NCBI GenBank assembly: GCA_965215145.1
Contig: OZ244038.1
Span: forward strand, 2,728,001 to 2,792,000
DNA from: G965215145 sp965215145
GTDB taxonomy: Bacteria; Bacteroidota; Rhodothermia; Rhodothermales; JANQRZ01
Direction: 5' to 3'
Length of the DNA: 64,000 bases
The position numbers were made by a program, and so were the translations under genes. Shown in pieces: positions 45,558 to 54,314 of the stretch. Within the stretch, counting starts at the first letter, position 1, and the number at the start of each line of letters is the position of its first letter. The notes under the pieces were generated by a model, which made no database searches, was not told the DNA's origin, and saw only the letters and a program-made list of their open reading frames with translations.

Positions 45558-48089
45558 ATGCACGCCCTTCAAGACCCTCTCCGGATGAACTCGGTCTCCG
45601 CTTCCCGCGAAACGCCAGCCCTCCCACCCCTCCCCGACCCGCACGGCCTCACCCAGCCCGGCCCTGTCACGACCGTTGAGGAGCGCGGGGACGGCATCGA
45701 GGCCGCGCACGGCGACGCCCGGCTCCGGCTGCGCTTCCTCGACGACGGGGTGCTCGAAGTCCGCCTCGCCCCGAGCGGCGCGTTCTCCGACGGCTTCTCC
45801 TACGCCCTTGACCCGGACGCAGAATGGACCGGCCCGGCCGATCTAACCACCGAGATCGGCGACGCTACCGTGACGCTGCGGACGGCGGCGATGACCGTCC
45901 GACTCGACCGCGCCAGCGGCCGGCTCGGGGCCTACACCCCGGACGGCCGGCCGATCCAGGAGGACGAGGCCGGCGCGGCGTGGCAGCCCGGCGAGAACGG
46001 GCAGGCCGGCGCCGCCGAGCGCGTCGCGCTCTCGAAGCGGCTCCGCCCCGGCGAGCGGCTGTTCGGGCTCGGGGACAAGACGGCCCGGCTCGACCGGCGC
46101 GGCCGGCGGTTCGAGCACTGGAACACCGACGCCTTCAAGTTCGGGCGCGGCACGGACCCCATCTACAAGACGATCCCGTTCGTGCTCGGGCTGGCGGATA
46201 GCGTGTCCCGACCGGCAGGGGGGGAGCGCATAGCCGAGCCCATCGCTTACGGGCTGTTCGTGGACACCCCCGCCCGCTCGGCGTTCGACCTCGGCGCCGA
46301 GAGTGGCGGGCGGCTGCGCGTCGAGGCCGAGGCCGACGAGCTGGTCTACTACCTCCTCCACGCGCCGACGCCGCTCGGCGTGGTGCGCCTCTTCGCCCGG
46401 CTGACGGGCCGGACACCGATGCTGCCGCGCTGGGCGCTCGGCTACCACCAGTGCCGGTACTCCTACGCCACCGAGGCCGAGGTCCGCGAGGTGGCGGCCG
46501 GGTTCCGTGAGCGGGGGATCCCCTGCGACACGCTCTACTTCGACATCCACTACATGGACGGCTTCCGGGTGTTCACCTGGGACCGGGAGGCGTTCCCCGA
46601 CCCCGCCGGCCTCCTCGCCGACCTCCGGCGCGAGGGCTTCACCGGCGTCGTGATCGTGGACCCCGGCGTGAAGGCCGACGACCCGGACTACCCCGTCGCG
46701 CAGGACGGCGCCGAGCACGACGTGTTCGTGAAGTACCCCGACGGCACGCCCTTCCGCGGCGAGGTCTGGCCGGGCATCTGCTACTTCCCCGACTTCACCC
46801 GCGAGGACGTGCGCCGCTGGTGGGGGGACTGGCACCGCGGCCTCCTGGACGACGGCGTGGCGGGGGTGTGGTGCGACATGAACGAGCCGGCGGTCTTCAC
46901 CCTGCCCGGCTCCGAAGAAGAGGCCGGCACGATGCCCGACGAGGTCCGCCACGGCTGCGACGGCCGCTCCGCCGACCACCGCGGTGCGCACAACCTCTAC
47001 GGGATGCAGATGCTGCGGGCGACCTACGAGGGCCTCCGCCGGCTCCGCCCCGAGCGGCGGCCGTTCACGATCACCCGCGCCGCCTACGCCGGCACGCAGC
47101 GCTACGGGACGGCGTGGACGGGGGACAACTCGGCGACGTGGGACCACCTCCGGCTCGCCATCCAGCAGTGCCTCTCGCTCGGCGTGAGTGGGATGCCGTT
47201 CGCAGGGGCCGACGTGGGCGGGTTCTGCGAGACGCCGTCGGGCGAGCTGCTCGCGCGGTGGACCCAGCTCGGCGCGGTGACGCCGCTGTTCCGCAACCAC
47301 TCCGCCATCGACACCCCGCGCCAAGAGCCGTGGCTCTTCGGCGAGGACGTCGAGCGGGTCTGCCGCGGGGCCATCGAGCTCCGGTACCGGCTCCTCCCTT
47401 ACCTCTACACCGTCCTCCACCAGGCCGCCACCGACGGCACCCCGATCCTCCGCCCCCTCGCCCTCGCCCACCCCGCCGACGAGACGATCCGCGCGACGAG
47501 CCCGCTGGGGTTCTACGTCGGGGACTCGCTGCTCGCGCAGCCCGTCGTGGAGGAGGGGCAGGCGGAGCGCGAGGTCTACCTCCCCCCCTCGCCCGGCGGA
47601 TGGTTCGATTTCCACACCGGCGAGCGCTTCGAGGGCCGCTCGACGATCTGGACCGGGACGCCGCTGGACCGGCTCCCGCTCTACGTGAAGGCGGGCACTG
47701 TGCTCCCCCTCGGCCCCGTCGTCCCGAGCACGGCCGCGCTCGTCGACCAACCGCTCACGCTGCGCGTCTATCCGGCCGAGGGGGACTTTTCCTCCGTACT
47801 GTACGAGGACGCCGGCGACGGGTGGGAGCACGAGGCCGGCGGTTTCTACCGCTGCACCCTCCGGGGCCAGACGGATGCCGAGCGCGTCACCGTCACGCCA
47901 GAGGTGCAGGGGAGCTACCGGCCCGCGTGGCGGCGGTGGAACGTCGAGGTGTTCGGCCTCCCGGCGAAGCCGCGGCGGGTGGCCGTCGAGGGCGAGGAGG
48001 TCGGTTTCAGCTTCAGCGGCGGCGTGCTCCGGTTCGAGGCGCCGGTCTCGGCGGCGTTCGAGGTGGTGCTGCGGGCGGGCGGTTCCTGA
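45558..48089 (+). CDS. GH31 alpha-glucosidase
   Basis: The predicted protein has 843 residues and no signal peptide, so it is probably cytoplasmic and hydrolyses imported maltodextrins. The catalytic nucleophile is Asp440 in WCDMNEPAVF and the acid/base Asp523 in WTGDNSATWDHL, counted from this ATG. Other GH31 landmarks are GLGDKTARLDRRG, ALGYHQCRYSY and GADVGGFCETPSGEL. An alternative ATG at 45585 would remove nine residues. It starts 14 bases after the REP element and closes the alpha-glucan locus. Confidence 0.94.
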   Translation: MHALQDPLRMNSVSASRETPALPPLPDPHGLTQPGPVTTVEERGDGIEAAHGDARLRLRFLDDGVLEVRLAPSGAFSDGFSYALDPDAEWTGPADLTTEIGDATVTLRTAAMTVRLDRASGRLGAYTPDGRPIQEDEAGAAWQPGENGQAGAAERVALSKRLRPGERLFGLGDKTARLDRRGRRFEHWNTDAFKFGRGTDPIYKTIPFVLGLADSVSRPAGGERIAEPIAYGLFVDTPARSAFDLGAESGGRLRVEAEADELVYYLLHAPTPLGVVRLFARLTGRTPMLPRWALGYHQCRYSYATEAEVREVAAGFRERGIPCDTLYFDIHYMDGFRVFTWDREAFPDPAGLLADLRREGFTGVVIVDPGVKADDPDYPVAQDGAEHDVFVKYPDGTPFRGEVWPGICYFPDFTREDVRRWWGDWHRGLLDDGVAGVWCDMNEPAVFTLPGSEEEAGTMPDEVRHGCDGRSADHRGAHNLYGMQMLRATYEGLRRLRPERRPFTITRAAYAGTQRYGTAWTGDNSATWDHLRLAIQQCLSLGVSGMPFAGADVGGFCETPSGELLARWTQLGAVTPLFRNHSAIDTPRQEPWLFGEDVERVCRGAIELRYRLLPYLYTVLHQAATDGTPILRPLALAHPADETIRATSPLGFYVGDSLLAQPVVEEGQAEREVYLPPSPGGWFDFHTGERFEGRSTIWTGTPLDRLPLYVKAGTVLPLGPVVPSTAALVDQPLTLRVYPAEGDFSSVLYEDAGDGWEHEAGGFYRCTLRGQTDAERVTVTPEVQGSYRPAWRRWNVEVFGLPAKPRRVAVEGEEVGFSFSGGVLRFEAPVSAAFEVVLRAGGS

Positions 48090-48090
48090 G

Positions 48091-48279
48091 CTACTCCTCC
48101 TCCTCGTCCCCGCTAGGGTCGGCGGGCTTGCGCTCGACCTCGGCGTCCTGGGGCGTGATGGCGCCGCCGGAGTACGAGGGCGGGTCGCTGGCCGGGAAGG
48201 TCTCCTCCAGCGCCTCGTCCACCTTCTTGTTCGGCCCCTTCGGCTCGGGGTCTTCGGTGCGGTCGTAGGGGCTCGGCAT
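48091..48279 (-). CDS. Small conserved acidic protein (ETFPASDPPS motif)
   Basis: The predicted protein has 62 residues: an acidic, Pro-rich polypeptide containing VDEALEETFPASDPPSYSGG. The ETFPASDPPS block is a recurrent signature of short uncharacterised proteins in diverse bacteria. It should be largely disordered. The stop is convergent with GH31, with one base between the stops. No function can be assigned. Confidence 0.7.
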   Translation of the reverse strand: MPSPYDRTEDPEPKGPNKKVDEALEETFPASDPPSYSGGAITPQDAEVERKPADPSGDEEEE

Positions 48280-48346
48280 GGTCGGGCGGGATGGGATGGG
48301 GGGAGCGGTTCTCACGATGCGAATGACCATCGCGTTCCGCGGGGCC

Positions 48347-48432
48347 GTAGGGGCGAGGCGTGCCTCGCCCTCGTCGCAGGCTGCCGAGGGAGTGCCATCA
48401 CGGACGGGGGCACGCCACCGGTGTGCCCCTAC
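48347..48432. repeat. Two SDR-type palindromes at the 3' end of glpD
   Basis: The first copy has GTAG then GGGCGAGGC (48351-48359) and GCCTCGCCC (48362-48370). The second has GGGGCAC (48407-48413) and GTGCCCC followed by TAC, ending at 48432. The final CTA of the second is the complement of the glpD stop codon. Confidence 0.8.
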
Positions 48433-50000
48433 GCCCCCCTGTCGAGTAGGTACCCCGCCGCCAGCTCCCGGAACGCCGCGACCTGCTCGGCCTCCCACGC
48501 GGCGTCCCGCTCCAGTTCCTCGGCCAGCAGCGCCGCCACGGCCGGGGCCACTGCGATGGCGGCGCGGGCGTCGAGCAGCAGCAGCCGCGTCCGCCGGCTC
48601 AGCACGTCCTCGACCGTGCGCGCCATCTCCCGCCGCGCCGCCCACACGACCTGCCCCGCCACGATTTCGTGGTCCGGGTGGATCGGCTCGGCGAAGCGCG
48701 CGTCCGAGGCGATCAGCTCGCGGAGGGCGGGGACGTCGGCGCCGTAGTCGGCCAGCGGGCCGAAGACCTCGGGGTGGGGGTGGGCGCCGTGGATGTCGAG
48801 GTCGTGGGTCGGGCACGGGCGCTCGGGGAGGCCGGCGAGCGTGGCGGCCTGGTCCACGGTGTCCTCGGCCATCTTCCGGTACGTCGTCCACTTCCCCCCC
48901 GTGATGGTGACAAGGCCGGAGGGGGCGACGTGGAGGGTGTGGTCCCGCGAGATCGCCGCCGTGCCGCCCTCGCCGTCGGCGGCGCCGACGAGGGGGCGGA
49001 GGCCGGCGAACACGCTGAGCACGTCGGCCGGCGCGGGGTCGGCGGTGAGGTAGCGGGCGGCGTGGCGGAGGAGGAAGTCCACCTCCTCGGGGAGCGGACG
49101 CGGCTCCAGGTCGGCGGTCGGCACCTCGGTGTCCGTCGTCCCGACGACGACGCGGCCGTGCCACGGGATGGCGAAGAGGACGCGGCCGTCGTCGGTGCGG
49201 GGGACCATGATGGCGGTGTCGCTCGGCAGAAAGCGGCGGGGGAGGACGAGGTGGATGCCCTGGCTCGCGGTCACCATCGGGGCGGCGTCGGGGTCGTCCA
49301 TCCGCCGGAGCCGGTCGGCCCAGACGCCGGTGGCGTTGACGACGACGCGGGCGCGGACGGCGAACGCCTCGCCCGTCTCGCGGTCCTCGACCCCGGCGCC
49401 CGTCACGATGCCGTCCTCCGAGACGAGCCCCTTGACGGCGCAGTAGTTGACGAGGGCGGCGCCCTGCTCCGCCGCCGTCTGCGCCATGTTCACCGCGAGG
49501 CGGGCGTCGTCGAACTGCCCGTCGTAGTAGACCACCCCGCCGTCGAGCCCCTCCGGCTCGACGGTCGGCAGCCGCTCCAGCGTCTCCTCGCGCGAGAGCC
49601 GCCGGCTCCGCCCGAACCCCGCGCGGCCGGCCATGAGGTCGTAGACCCGGAGGCCAACGCCGTAGAACGGCCCCTCCCACCAGGAGTAGTTCGGGACGAC
49701 GAAGGGGAGGTCGTGGACGAGGTGGGGCGCGTTCTTCAGCAGCAGCCCCCGCTCCTTCAGCGCCTCCAGCACGAGCGCCACGTTCCCCTGCCGGAGGTAG
49801 CGGACGCCGCCGTGGACGAGCTTCGTGCTCCGGCTCGACGTGCCCTTGGCGAAGTCGGCCGCCTCGACGAGCGCCGTCCGGTACCCCCTGGCCGCCGCGT
49901 CGATGGCGCAGCCGAGCCCGGTGGCCCCACCGCCGACGATCAGCAGGTCCCACGGCTCGGCGGCGGTGCGGAGGGCGTCGAGGGCGGCAGCGCGGTTCAT
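48429..50000 (-). CDS. glpD: Aerobic glycerol-3-phosphate dehydrogenase
   Basis: It oxidises glycerol-3-phosphate to dihydroxyacetone phosphate with FAD, feeding electrons to quinone at the inner membrane. The 523 residues start with the FAD motif LLIVGGGATGLGCAIDAAAR, then SSRSTKLVHGGVRYL, VVNATGVWADRLR and TITGGKWTTYRKMAED, all diagnostic. The stop codon TAG lies in the end of a dispersed palindrome. Eleven copies of a 7-bp repeat begin eight bases upstream of the start codon and must lie in its leader or promoter. Glycolytic gapA and pgk lie 12 kb away. Confidence 0.95.
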   Translation of the reverse strand: MNRAAALDALRTAAEPWDLLIVGGGATGLGCAIDAAARGYRTALVEAADFAKGTSSRSTKLVHGGVRYLRQGNVALVLEALKERGLLLKNAPHLVHDLPFVVPNYSWWEGPFYGVGLRVYDLMAGRAGFGRSRRLSREETLERLPTVEPEGLDGGVVYYDGQFDDARLAVNMAQTAAEQGAALVNYCAVKGLVSEDGIVTGAGVEDRETGEAFAVRARVVVNATGVWADRLRRMDDPDAAPMVTASQGIHLVLPRRFLPSDTAIMVPRTDDGRVLFAIPWHGRVVVGTTDTEVPTADLEPRPLPEEVDFLLRHAARYLTADPAPADVLSVFAGLRPLVGAADGEGGTAAISRDHTLHVAPSGLVTITGGKWTTYRKMAEDTVDQAATLAGLPERPCPTHDLDIHGAHPHPEVFGPLADYGADVPALRELIASDARFAEPIHPDHEIVAGQVVWAARREMARTVEDVLSRRTRLLLLDARAAIAVAPAVAALLAEELERDAAWEAEQVAAFRELAAGYLLDRGA

Positions 50001-50007
50001 CGGGGTC

Positions 50008-50084
50008 GGGGATCGGGGATCGGGGATCGGGGATCGGGGATCGGGGATCGGGGATCGGGGATCGGGGATCGGGGATCGGGGATC
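50008..50084. repeat. Tandem heptanucleotide array, 11 perfect GGGGATC units
   Basis: Eleven uninterrupted 7-bp units fill 77 bp, preceded by one imperfect unit (GGGGTC). The array lies eight bases upstream of the glpD ATG, in the region between glpD and the LON-domain gene. It is a microsatellite-type array expected to vary by slipped-strand mispairing. Confidence 0.97.
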
Positions 50085-50127
50085 GAACCTACTCGCGGCC
50101 CAGAACTCGCACCTCAGAGCCCGTAGC

Positions 50128-50751
50128 TCACGACTCCTTGAGGTGGCCGTTGGAGCGGATGCGGCGGGCCTGCTCGCGCTCGCGTTCGAGCTCGGGGATC
50201 ACCCGTTCGAGGTGCGCGGCGAGGAGGGCGAGCCGTGCCTGCTCGGTGGGGGTCGCCAGCACCTCCTGTTGACCCGCAAGGTCGAGGCCCGCGTTCTGCG
50301 CCACGACGAAGGAGACCTCCCGCGCGCCCTCGTAGATGTTCGGGCGCAGCGGCTCGCCGGAGAGCTCGAGGTGCTTCATGTGGAGCGTGATGACGCGCTC
50401 GCGCACGGCCGCGTCGACCTCGCCGGGGCCGGGGCTCCGGAACGCCTCGACGCGCGCGGTGAGGTAGGCCCGCTCCTGCCGGACCTCGCCGAGGCGGAAC
50501 CGCTCCCCGCCGCGGACGAGGATGTCGAGGCGGCCATCGTCGTGGCGCCGGAGCACCCGCTCGATGCGGGCCGTGCAACCGACCTCGGCCAGCCGCTCCC
50601 CCTCGGCGAGCACGATCCCGAACGGCTCCTCGACCTCCAGGCAGTACCGGACCAGTTCGCGGTAGCGGGGCTCGAAGATGTGGAGCGGGGCGGCCTGGCC
50701 GGGGAAGAGGACGAGGCCGAGCGGAAACAGCGGGAGGTCGTCGGGGGGCAT
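50128..50751 (-). CDS. LON peptidase N-terminal (substrate-binding) domain protein
   Basis: The predicted protein has 207 residues. The start PPDDLPLFPLGLVLFPGQAA and HIFEPRYRELVRYCLE are the hallmark of the stand-alone LON substrate-binding (PUA-like) domain, with FGIVLAEGE and RYLTARVE-like strands following. There is no ATPase or protease domain, so it is not Lon itself. Such proteins are widespread but without an established role. An upstream in-frame start would add a 27-residue Arg/Pro tail, so the ATG at 50751 was chosen. Confidence 0.88.
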   Translation of the reverse strand: MPPDDLPLFPLGLVLFPGQAAPLHIFEPRYRELVRYCLEVEEPFGIVLAEGERLAEVGCTARIERVLRRHDDGRLDILVRGGERFRLGEVRQERAYLTARVEAFRSPGPGEVDAAVRERVITLHMKHLELSGEPLRPNIYEGAREVSFVVAQNAGLDLAGQQEVLATPTEQARLALLAAHLERVIPELEREREQARRIRSNGHLKES

Positions 50752-50897
50752 GGCGTCGGGGAGCGGGCGCGGTCGGCGCCGTCGGGATTCGCGTCGTCGG
50801 GACGGGCGCTGTCGAGTAGCTTCGGGGCTCACGCGCCATCAGGCCCGCGCGCTCATCGGGGCGCCCTCGTTCGGGCCCCACGCCATCGGGAAACAGC

Positions 50898-52430
50898 ATG
50901 CACGTCGCGGACTGGGTCGTCCTCGGAATCTACGTCGCCGCCGTCGTCGCCATCGGCGTCTGGGCCAACCGCCGGCAGACCGACACCGAGGCGTACTTCG
51001 TCGGGAACCGGAGCGTGAAGTGGTGGGCCGCCGGGCTCTCCATCATCGCCACCTCGTTCTCCGCCGCCTCGATCCTCGGCGTCCCGGGCTACGCCTACTC
51101 CGACGACATGTGGTACCTCCAATACTCCATTGGGGACGTCCTCGCGGCCGTGGCGGTGGCGCTGCTGTTCATCCCCTTCTTCCACCGCGTCCGCGGGCTC
51201 ACGACGGCCTACGAGTACCTAGAGGTCCGGTTCGACCTCAAGAGCCGCCTGCTCGGCTCGTCGCTGTTCGCGCTGACGGTGCTGCTGCGCGCGGGGAGCC
51301 TCCTCTACGGCGCGGCCCTCCTCTTCTCCGCCGTCGTCCCGACCGACCTCATCCCCGGCCTCAACGGCGTCGAGGAGGCCGTCGTCATCTTCGGCGTCGT
51401 CGCCATCGTCTACACTGTCATGGGTGGGATCTCGGCGGTGATCTGGACCGACGTGATCCAGTTCGCCGTGATGAGCCTCGGGGTGATCGCCTCGATGGGG
51501 GTCGTGGTGGCGGGGATCTCCGGCGGCTGGGGCGAGGCGTTCTCGCTAGCCGACGGGCTCGGCAAGCTCGACGTGTTCCACACCGAGGAGCCCGCCGCCG
51601 GGAAGGGGCTGCTGACGGCGGTGTTCGGCTACGGGCTGCTCGCGCTCTCGCTGTTCGGGACGAACCAGCAGCCGGTCCAGCGCTACATGACGGTCGCCGA
51701 GCCGAAGGAGGCGCAGCGCGCGCTCCTGCTCGGCGTCAGCGCCGGCGCCATCGGGGTCACGCTGTCGCTGCTCTTGGGCGTGTTCCTGTTCCTGTTCTAC
51801 GAGGAGTTCCCCGCGCTCCTGCCAGCGGGGCTCACGCCGGACCAGGTGATGCCACACTTCGTCAACACCGAGGTCCCGCCGGTGCTGACCGGGGCCCTGG
51901 TGGCCGCCGTCTTCGCCGCGGCGATGTCGAGCCTCGACTCGGCGCTGAACTCGCTGGCCGCCGCGCTGACGGTGGACTTCCTGACGCGCTTCCGGCCGGG
52001 CACGCCGGAGGGGACGCGGCTGCTGTTCGCCAAGGTCGTCGTGGTGACGGCGGGGATCGTGGGGATCGTGGTCGGGATCTACGCCTCGCGGACGGGGGCG
52101 CCGCTGATCGACCTGATCCTGGCGTTCATGGGGTACTTCGCCGGCGGCCTCCTCGGGCTCTTCCTGCTGGGAATGCTGACGCGCCGGGCCAACGGCCACG
52201 GCGCCTTCGTCGGCGCCATCGTGGGGACGCTCGTGGTGCTGATGGTGACGGAGAACGACTTCGGGCTGCCGCGGCTCTACGAGGCGCTCGGCTTCGCGCC
52301 GATCCCGTTCATCTGGTCCACGGCCGTGGGCCTCGCGGTGACGATGACCGTCGGGTACCTCGTCTCACTGCTCGGGCGCCCGGTCCCGCCGGAGCGGCTG
52401 GCCGGCACGACGCTGCGGCAGACTGCGTGA
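50898..52430 (+). CDS. Sodium:solute symporter family transporter (SSS)
   Basis: The predicted protein has 510 residues and about 13 transmembrane helices. The first helix and YFVGNRSVKWWAAGLSIIAT FSA-type segment are characteristic of the SSS (SGLT/PutP) family, as are GTNQQPVQRYMTV and AAAMSSLDSALNSLAA, the latter near the sodium site. The substrate may be a sugar, amino acid or sialic acid and cannot be told from sequence alone. It is divergent from the LON-domain gene. Confidence 0.93.
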   Translation: MHVADWVVLGIYVAAVVAIGVWANRRQTDTEAYFVGNRSVKWWAAGLSIIATSFSAASILGVPGYAYSDDMWYLQYSIGDVLAAVAVALLFIPFFHRVRGLTTAYEYLEVRFDLKSRLLGSSLFALTVLLRAGSLLYGAALLFSAVVPTDLIPGLNGVEEAVVIFGVVAIVYTVMGGISAVIWTDVIQFAVMSLGVIASMGVVVAGISGGWGEAFSLADGLGKLDVFHTEEPAAGKGLLTAVFGYGLLALSLFGTNQQPVQRYMTVAEPKEAQRALLLGVSAGAIGVTLSLLLGVFLFLFYEEFPALLPAGLTPDQVMPHFVNTEVPPVLTGALVAAVFAAAMSSLDSALNSLAAALTVDFLTRFRPGTPEGTRLLFAKVVVVTAGIVGIVVGIYASRTGAPLIDLILAFMGYFAGGLLGLFLLGMLTRRANGHGAFVGAIVGTLVVLMVTENDFGLPRLYEALGFAPIPFIWSTAVGLAVTMTVGYLVSLLGRPVPPERLAGTTLRQTA

Positions 52431-52477
52431 GGGGCTCCGGGGGCGGGAGGCGGGAGACGAAGTGCTGGCCCTGCGGA

Positions 52478-52591
52478 GGGCGACCACGTGGGGTCGCCCC
52501 TACGGGTGTCCATCGTGATGTCCATCGTGAGGGCGTCGGCAGCCCTCCATCGGGCGAGGGCCGAGCGAGAGGCGCTCGGCCGTGCCCCTAC
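52478..52591. repeat. Two SDR-type palindromes downstream of the symporter
   Basis: Copy one pairs GGGCGACC (52478-52485) with GGTCGCCC (52492-52499), ending in CTAC at 52503. Copy two pairs GGCCGAGCG (52559-52567) with CGCTCGGCC (52573-52581), followed by GTGCCCCTAC. Nothing else is visible in the 216-bp gap between the flanking genes. Confidence 0.75.
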
Positions 52592-52646
52592 GGATGCCGT
52601 TTGCGGACGTGTCAGTAGCTTGTCGAGCTTGCTCTGTCCTCTGCCG

Positions 52647-53987
52647 ATGCGCGCCGCTCTCCTCCTGCTAGTCCTGATGGCCGCCGGGCCAGCGGCGGCG
52701 CAGGGGCTCGTGTTCGGCTCGGCGGACGACCCGGCGGAGGCGCCACCGGACGCGCTCTCGCGGAGCCGGGCGCACCTCTCCGTCTACGGCGGCCCCTCCT
52801 ACCTCGGCGCCGACTGGTTCGGCGGGCTCGGGTTCGAGGCCGAGGGCGCGCTCGGGCCGCTGGCCGTCCGCCTCGAAGGGCGATACCGCGCCGACACCGA
52901 CGGGCTCTACGAGGACGACGCCGACGAGCTCTACGACGCGCTCCGGCTCGTCCGCTACGCCCGCCTCAACCCGACGCCGCAGCGCCCCGTCTACGCCCGC
53001 CTCGGCCCGATCCGCCGGCTCACGCTCGGGCCGGGCCACCTCGTCCGCGACTTCGCCACGACGGCCGACTGGGACGAGCGCACGGTCGGCGTCGAGGCCG
53101 CGCTCTCCTCGCGCCTCCTCCAGCTCGGTGGGTTCACGTCCGACGTGCGGATGGACCGGCTCGTCGGCGGGCGCCTCGCGCTGCGGCCGTTCGGGCTCTC
53201 GCGCCGGCCGGGGCTCGGCTCGCTCGTCCTCGGGGCCACCGCCGTCCACGACCTCGGCCTCGACGGGGAGGCGCAGACGACGGCGTTCTCCGCCGACGCC
53301 CGCTTCGACGTCCTCGGACTGGGGGACTTCCGGCTCACCCCCTTCGTCTCCTACGCCGAGTTCCTCGAGTACGGCAGCGGCCTCGCCGTCGGCGCCTCGT
53401 TCGGCTCGAACGACCTCGCGAGCCTCGGCCGGCTCCGCGCTGGCCTCGGGCTGACACAGAGCAACGACGGGTTCATCCCCGGCTATTTCAACGCCTTCTA
53501 CCCCGTCGAGAACCCCGCCGCGCGGATCGTCGACAGCGACGCCTTCTTCCGCAGCCGTGACACCACGGCGACGGTGGGCACGCCGCTGGCGGAGGCGAGC
53601 GGCGGGACGGCCCTGTTCTTCGAGCTGGAAGCCGTCGTCTTCGGCACCGTCGAGCTCTCGCAGTACGTCCGCCGCGACTTCGGCGGGAGCACGGGGGACT
53701 ACTCGCTCCGGCTCACGGTGTCCCCGGACCGCGGGCGCGACTTCCGGTTCCTCTTCGAGCTCCACCGCCAGGGCCTCGACGACTTCGGCGACCTCTTCAG
53801 CGACCTCACCGACGAGGCCCTCCTGATCTTCCACCTCGACTACGCCGTGCGCCCGCCAGTCCGCCTCTTTTTGCGCTCGCGCTACGGCTACACCGGCCTC
53901 ACCGACGGCCTCCCGCTCGACGGCGCCGAGCGCTACCTCGTCGAGCGCCGCTTCGAGCCGATGGTCGGCATCACCATCCGGTCGTAA
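52647..53987 (+). CDS. Predicted outer-membrane beta-barrel protein
   Basis: The predicted protein has 446 residues. The signal peptide RAALLLLVLMAAGPAAAQ is followed by alternating hydrophobic strands with aromatic girdles (LSVYGGPSYLGADWFGGLGF, FRLTPFVSYAEFLEYGSG, FLRSRYGYTGLTDG), as in porin-type barrels. It has no Cys and few Lys. The upstream in-frame extension crosses repeats and was rejected in favour of the ATG at 52647. It is not recognised as a named family; function is unknown. Confidence 0.78.
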   Translation: MRAALLLLVLMAAGPAAAQGLVFGSADDPAEAPPDALSRSRAHLSVYGGPSYLGADWFGGLGFEAEGALGPLAVRLEGRYRADTDGLYEDDADELYDALRLVRYARLNPTPQRPVYARLGPIRRLTLGPGHLVRDFATTADWDERTVGVEAALSSRLLQLGGFTSDVRMDRLVGGRLALRPFGLSRRPGLGSLVLGATAVHDLGLDGEAQTTAFSADARFDVLGLGDFRLTPFVSYAEFLEYGSGLAVGASFGSNDLASLGRLRAGLGLTQSNDGFIPGYFNAFYPVENPAARIVDSDAFFRSRDTTATVGTPLAEASGGTALFFELEAVVFGTVELSQYVRRDFGGSTGDYSLRLTVSPDRGRDFRFLFELHRQGLDDFGDLFSDLTDEALLIFHLDYAVRPPVRLFLRSRYGYTGLTDGLPLDGAERYLVERRFEPMVGITIRS

Positions 53988-53993
53988 GCGGAG

Positions 53994-54221
53994 TCAGACG
54001 GCCTCTTGGACCGGCGCCAGCCGCAGCGTTGGGAACGGCCCCGCCGTGAGGTCGAGCGCGTCGAGGTCCGCGCGGGTACTGGCGTGCTCGATCCCGACCA
54101 CGCGCCCCTCCGCGTCGTAGTCCAAGATGAAGCCGGGGGCGACCTCGGCAGACTCCGTGCTCGCACCGGGGAGGAGTCGGATGTAGAGCATGTCGCTCGT
54201 CGGGAAGCGTTCGATCTTCAC
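53994..54221 (-). CDS. DUF2283-family small protein
   Basis: The predicted protein has 75 residues. MKIERFPTSDMLYIRLLPG, VAPGFILDYDAEGRVVGIEH are the full DUF2283 pattern (usually KIEYDxEADALYI and DYDEDGxVVGIEI). Members are small proteins, sometimes next to toxin-like genes; the molecular role is unknown. It is convergent with the barrel protein gene, six bases between stops, and an SDR palindrome lies just upstream of its start. Confidence 0.85.
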   Translation of the reverse strand: MKIERFPTSDMLYIRLLPGASTESAEVAPGFILDYDAEGRVVGIEHASTRADLDALDLTAGPFPTLRLAPVQEAV

Positions 54222-54237
54222 GGCTCTGGAGTTGGGC

Positions 54238-54314
54238 GGGCGCAGCGCGCCGCGCCCCTACAGAAGGTATTTGTGCCGGTACCGCAGTAGGGGCGTGATT
54301 AATCACGCCCCTAC
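54238..54314. repeat. Two SDR-type palindromes, one overlapping the nadA stop
   Basis: The first pairs GGGCGC (54238-54243) with GCGCCC (54252-54257) and ends in CTAC at 54261. The second (54287-54314) is an exact copy of the 28-bp palindrome with half site GTAGGGGCGTGATT. Its last CTA is the complement of the nadA TAG stop. Confidence 0.88.

Noticed and set aside
50008..50084. Tandem GGGGATC array as a CRISPR or origin iteron array
   Set aside because: The units are contiguous with no spacers, so it is not CRISPR. There is no dnaA-like or rep gene and no AT-rich stretch, so an origin is not supported.
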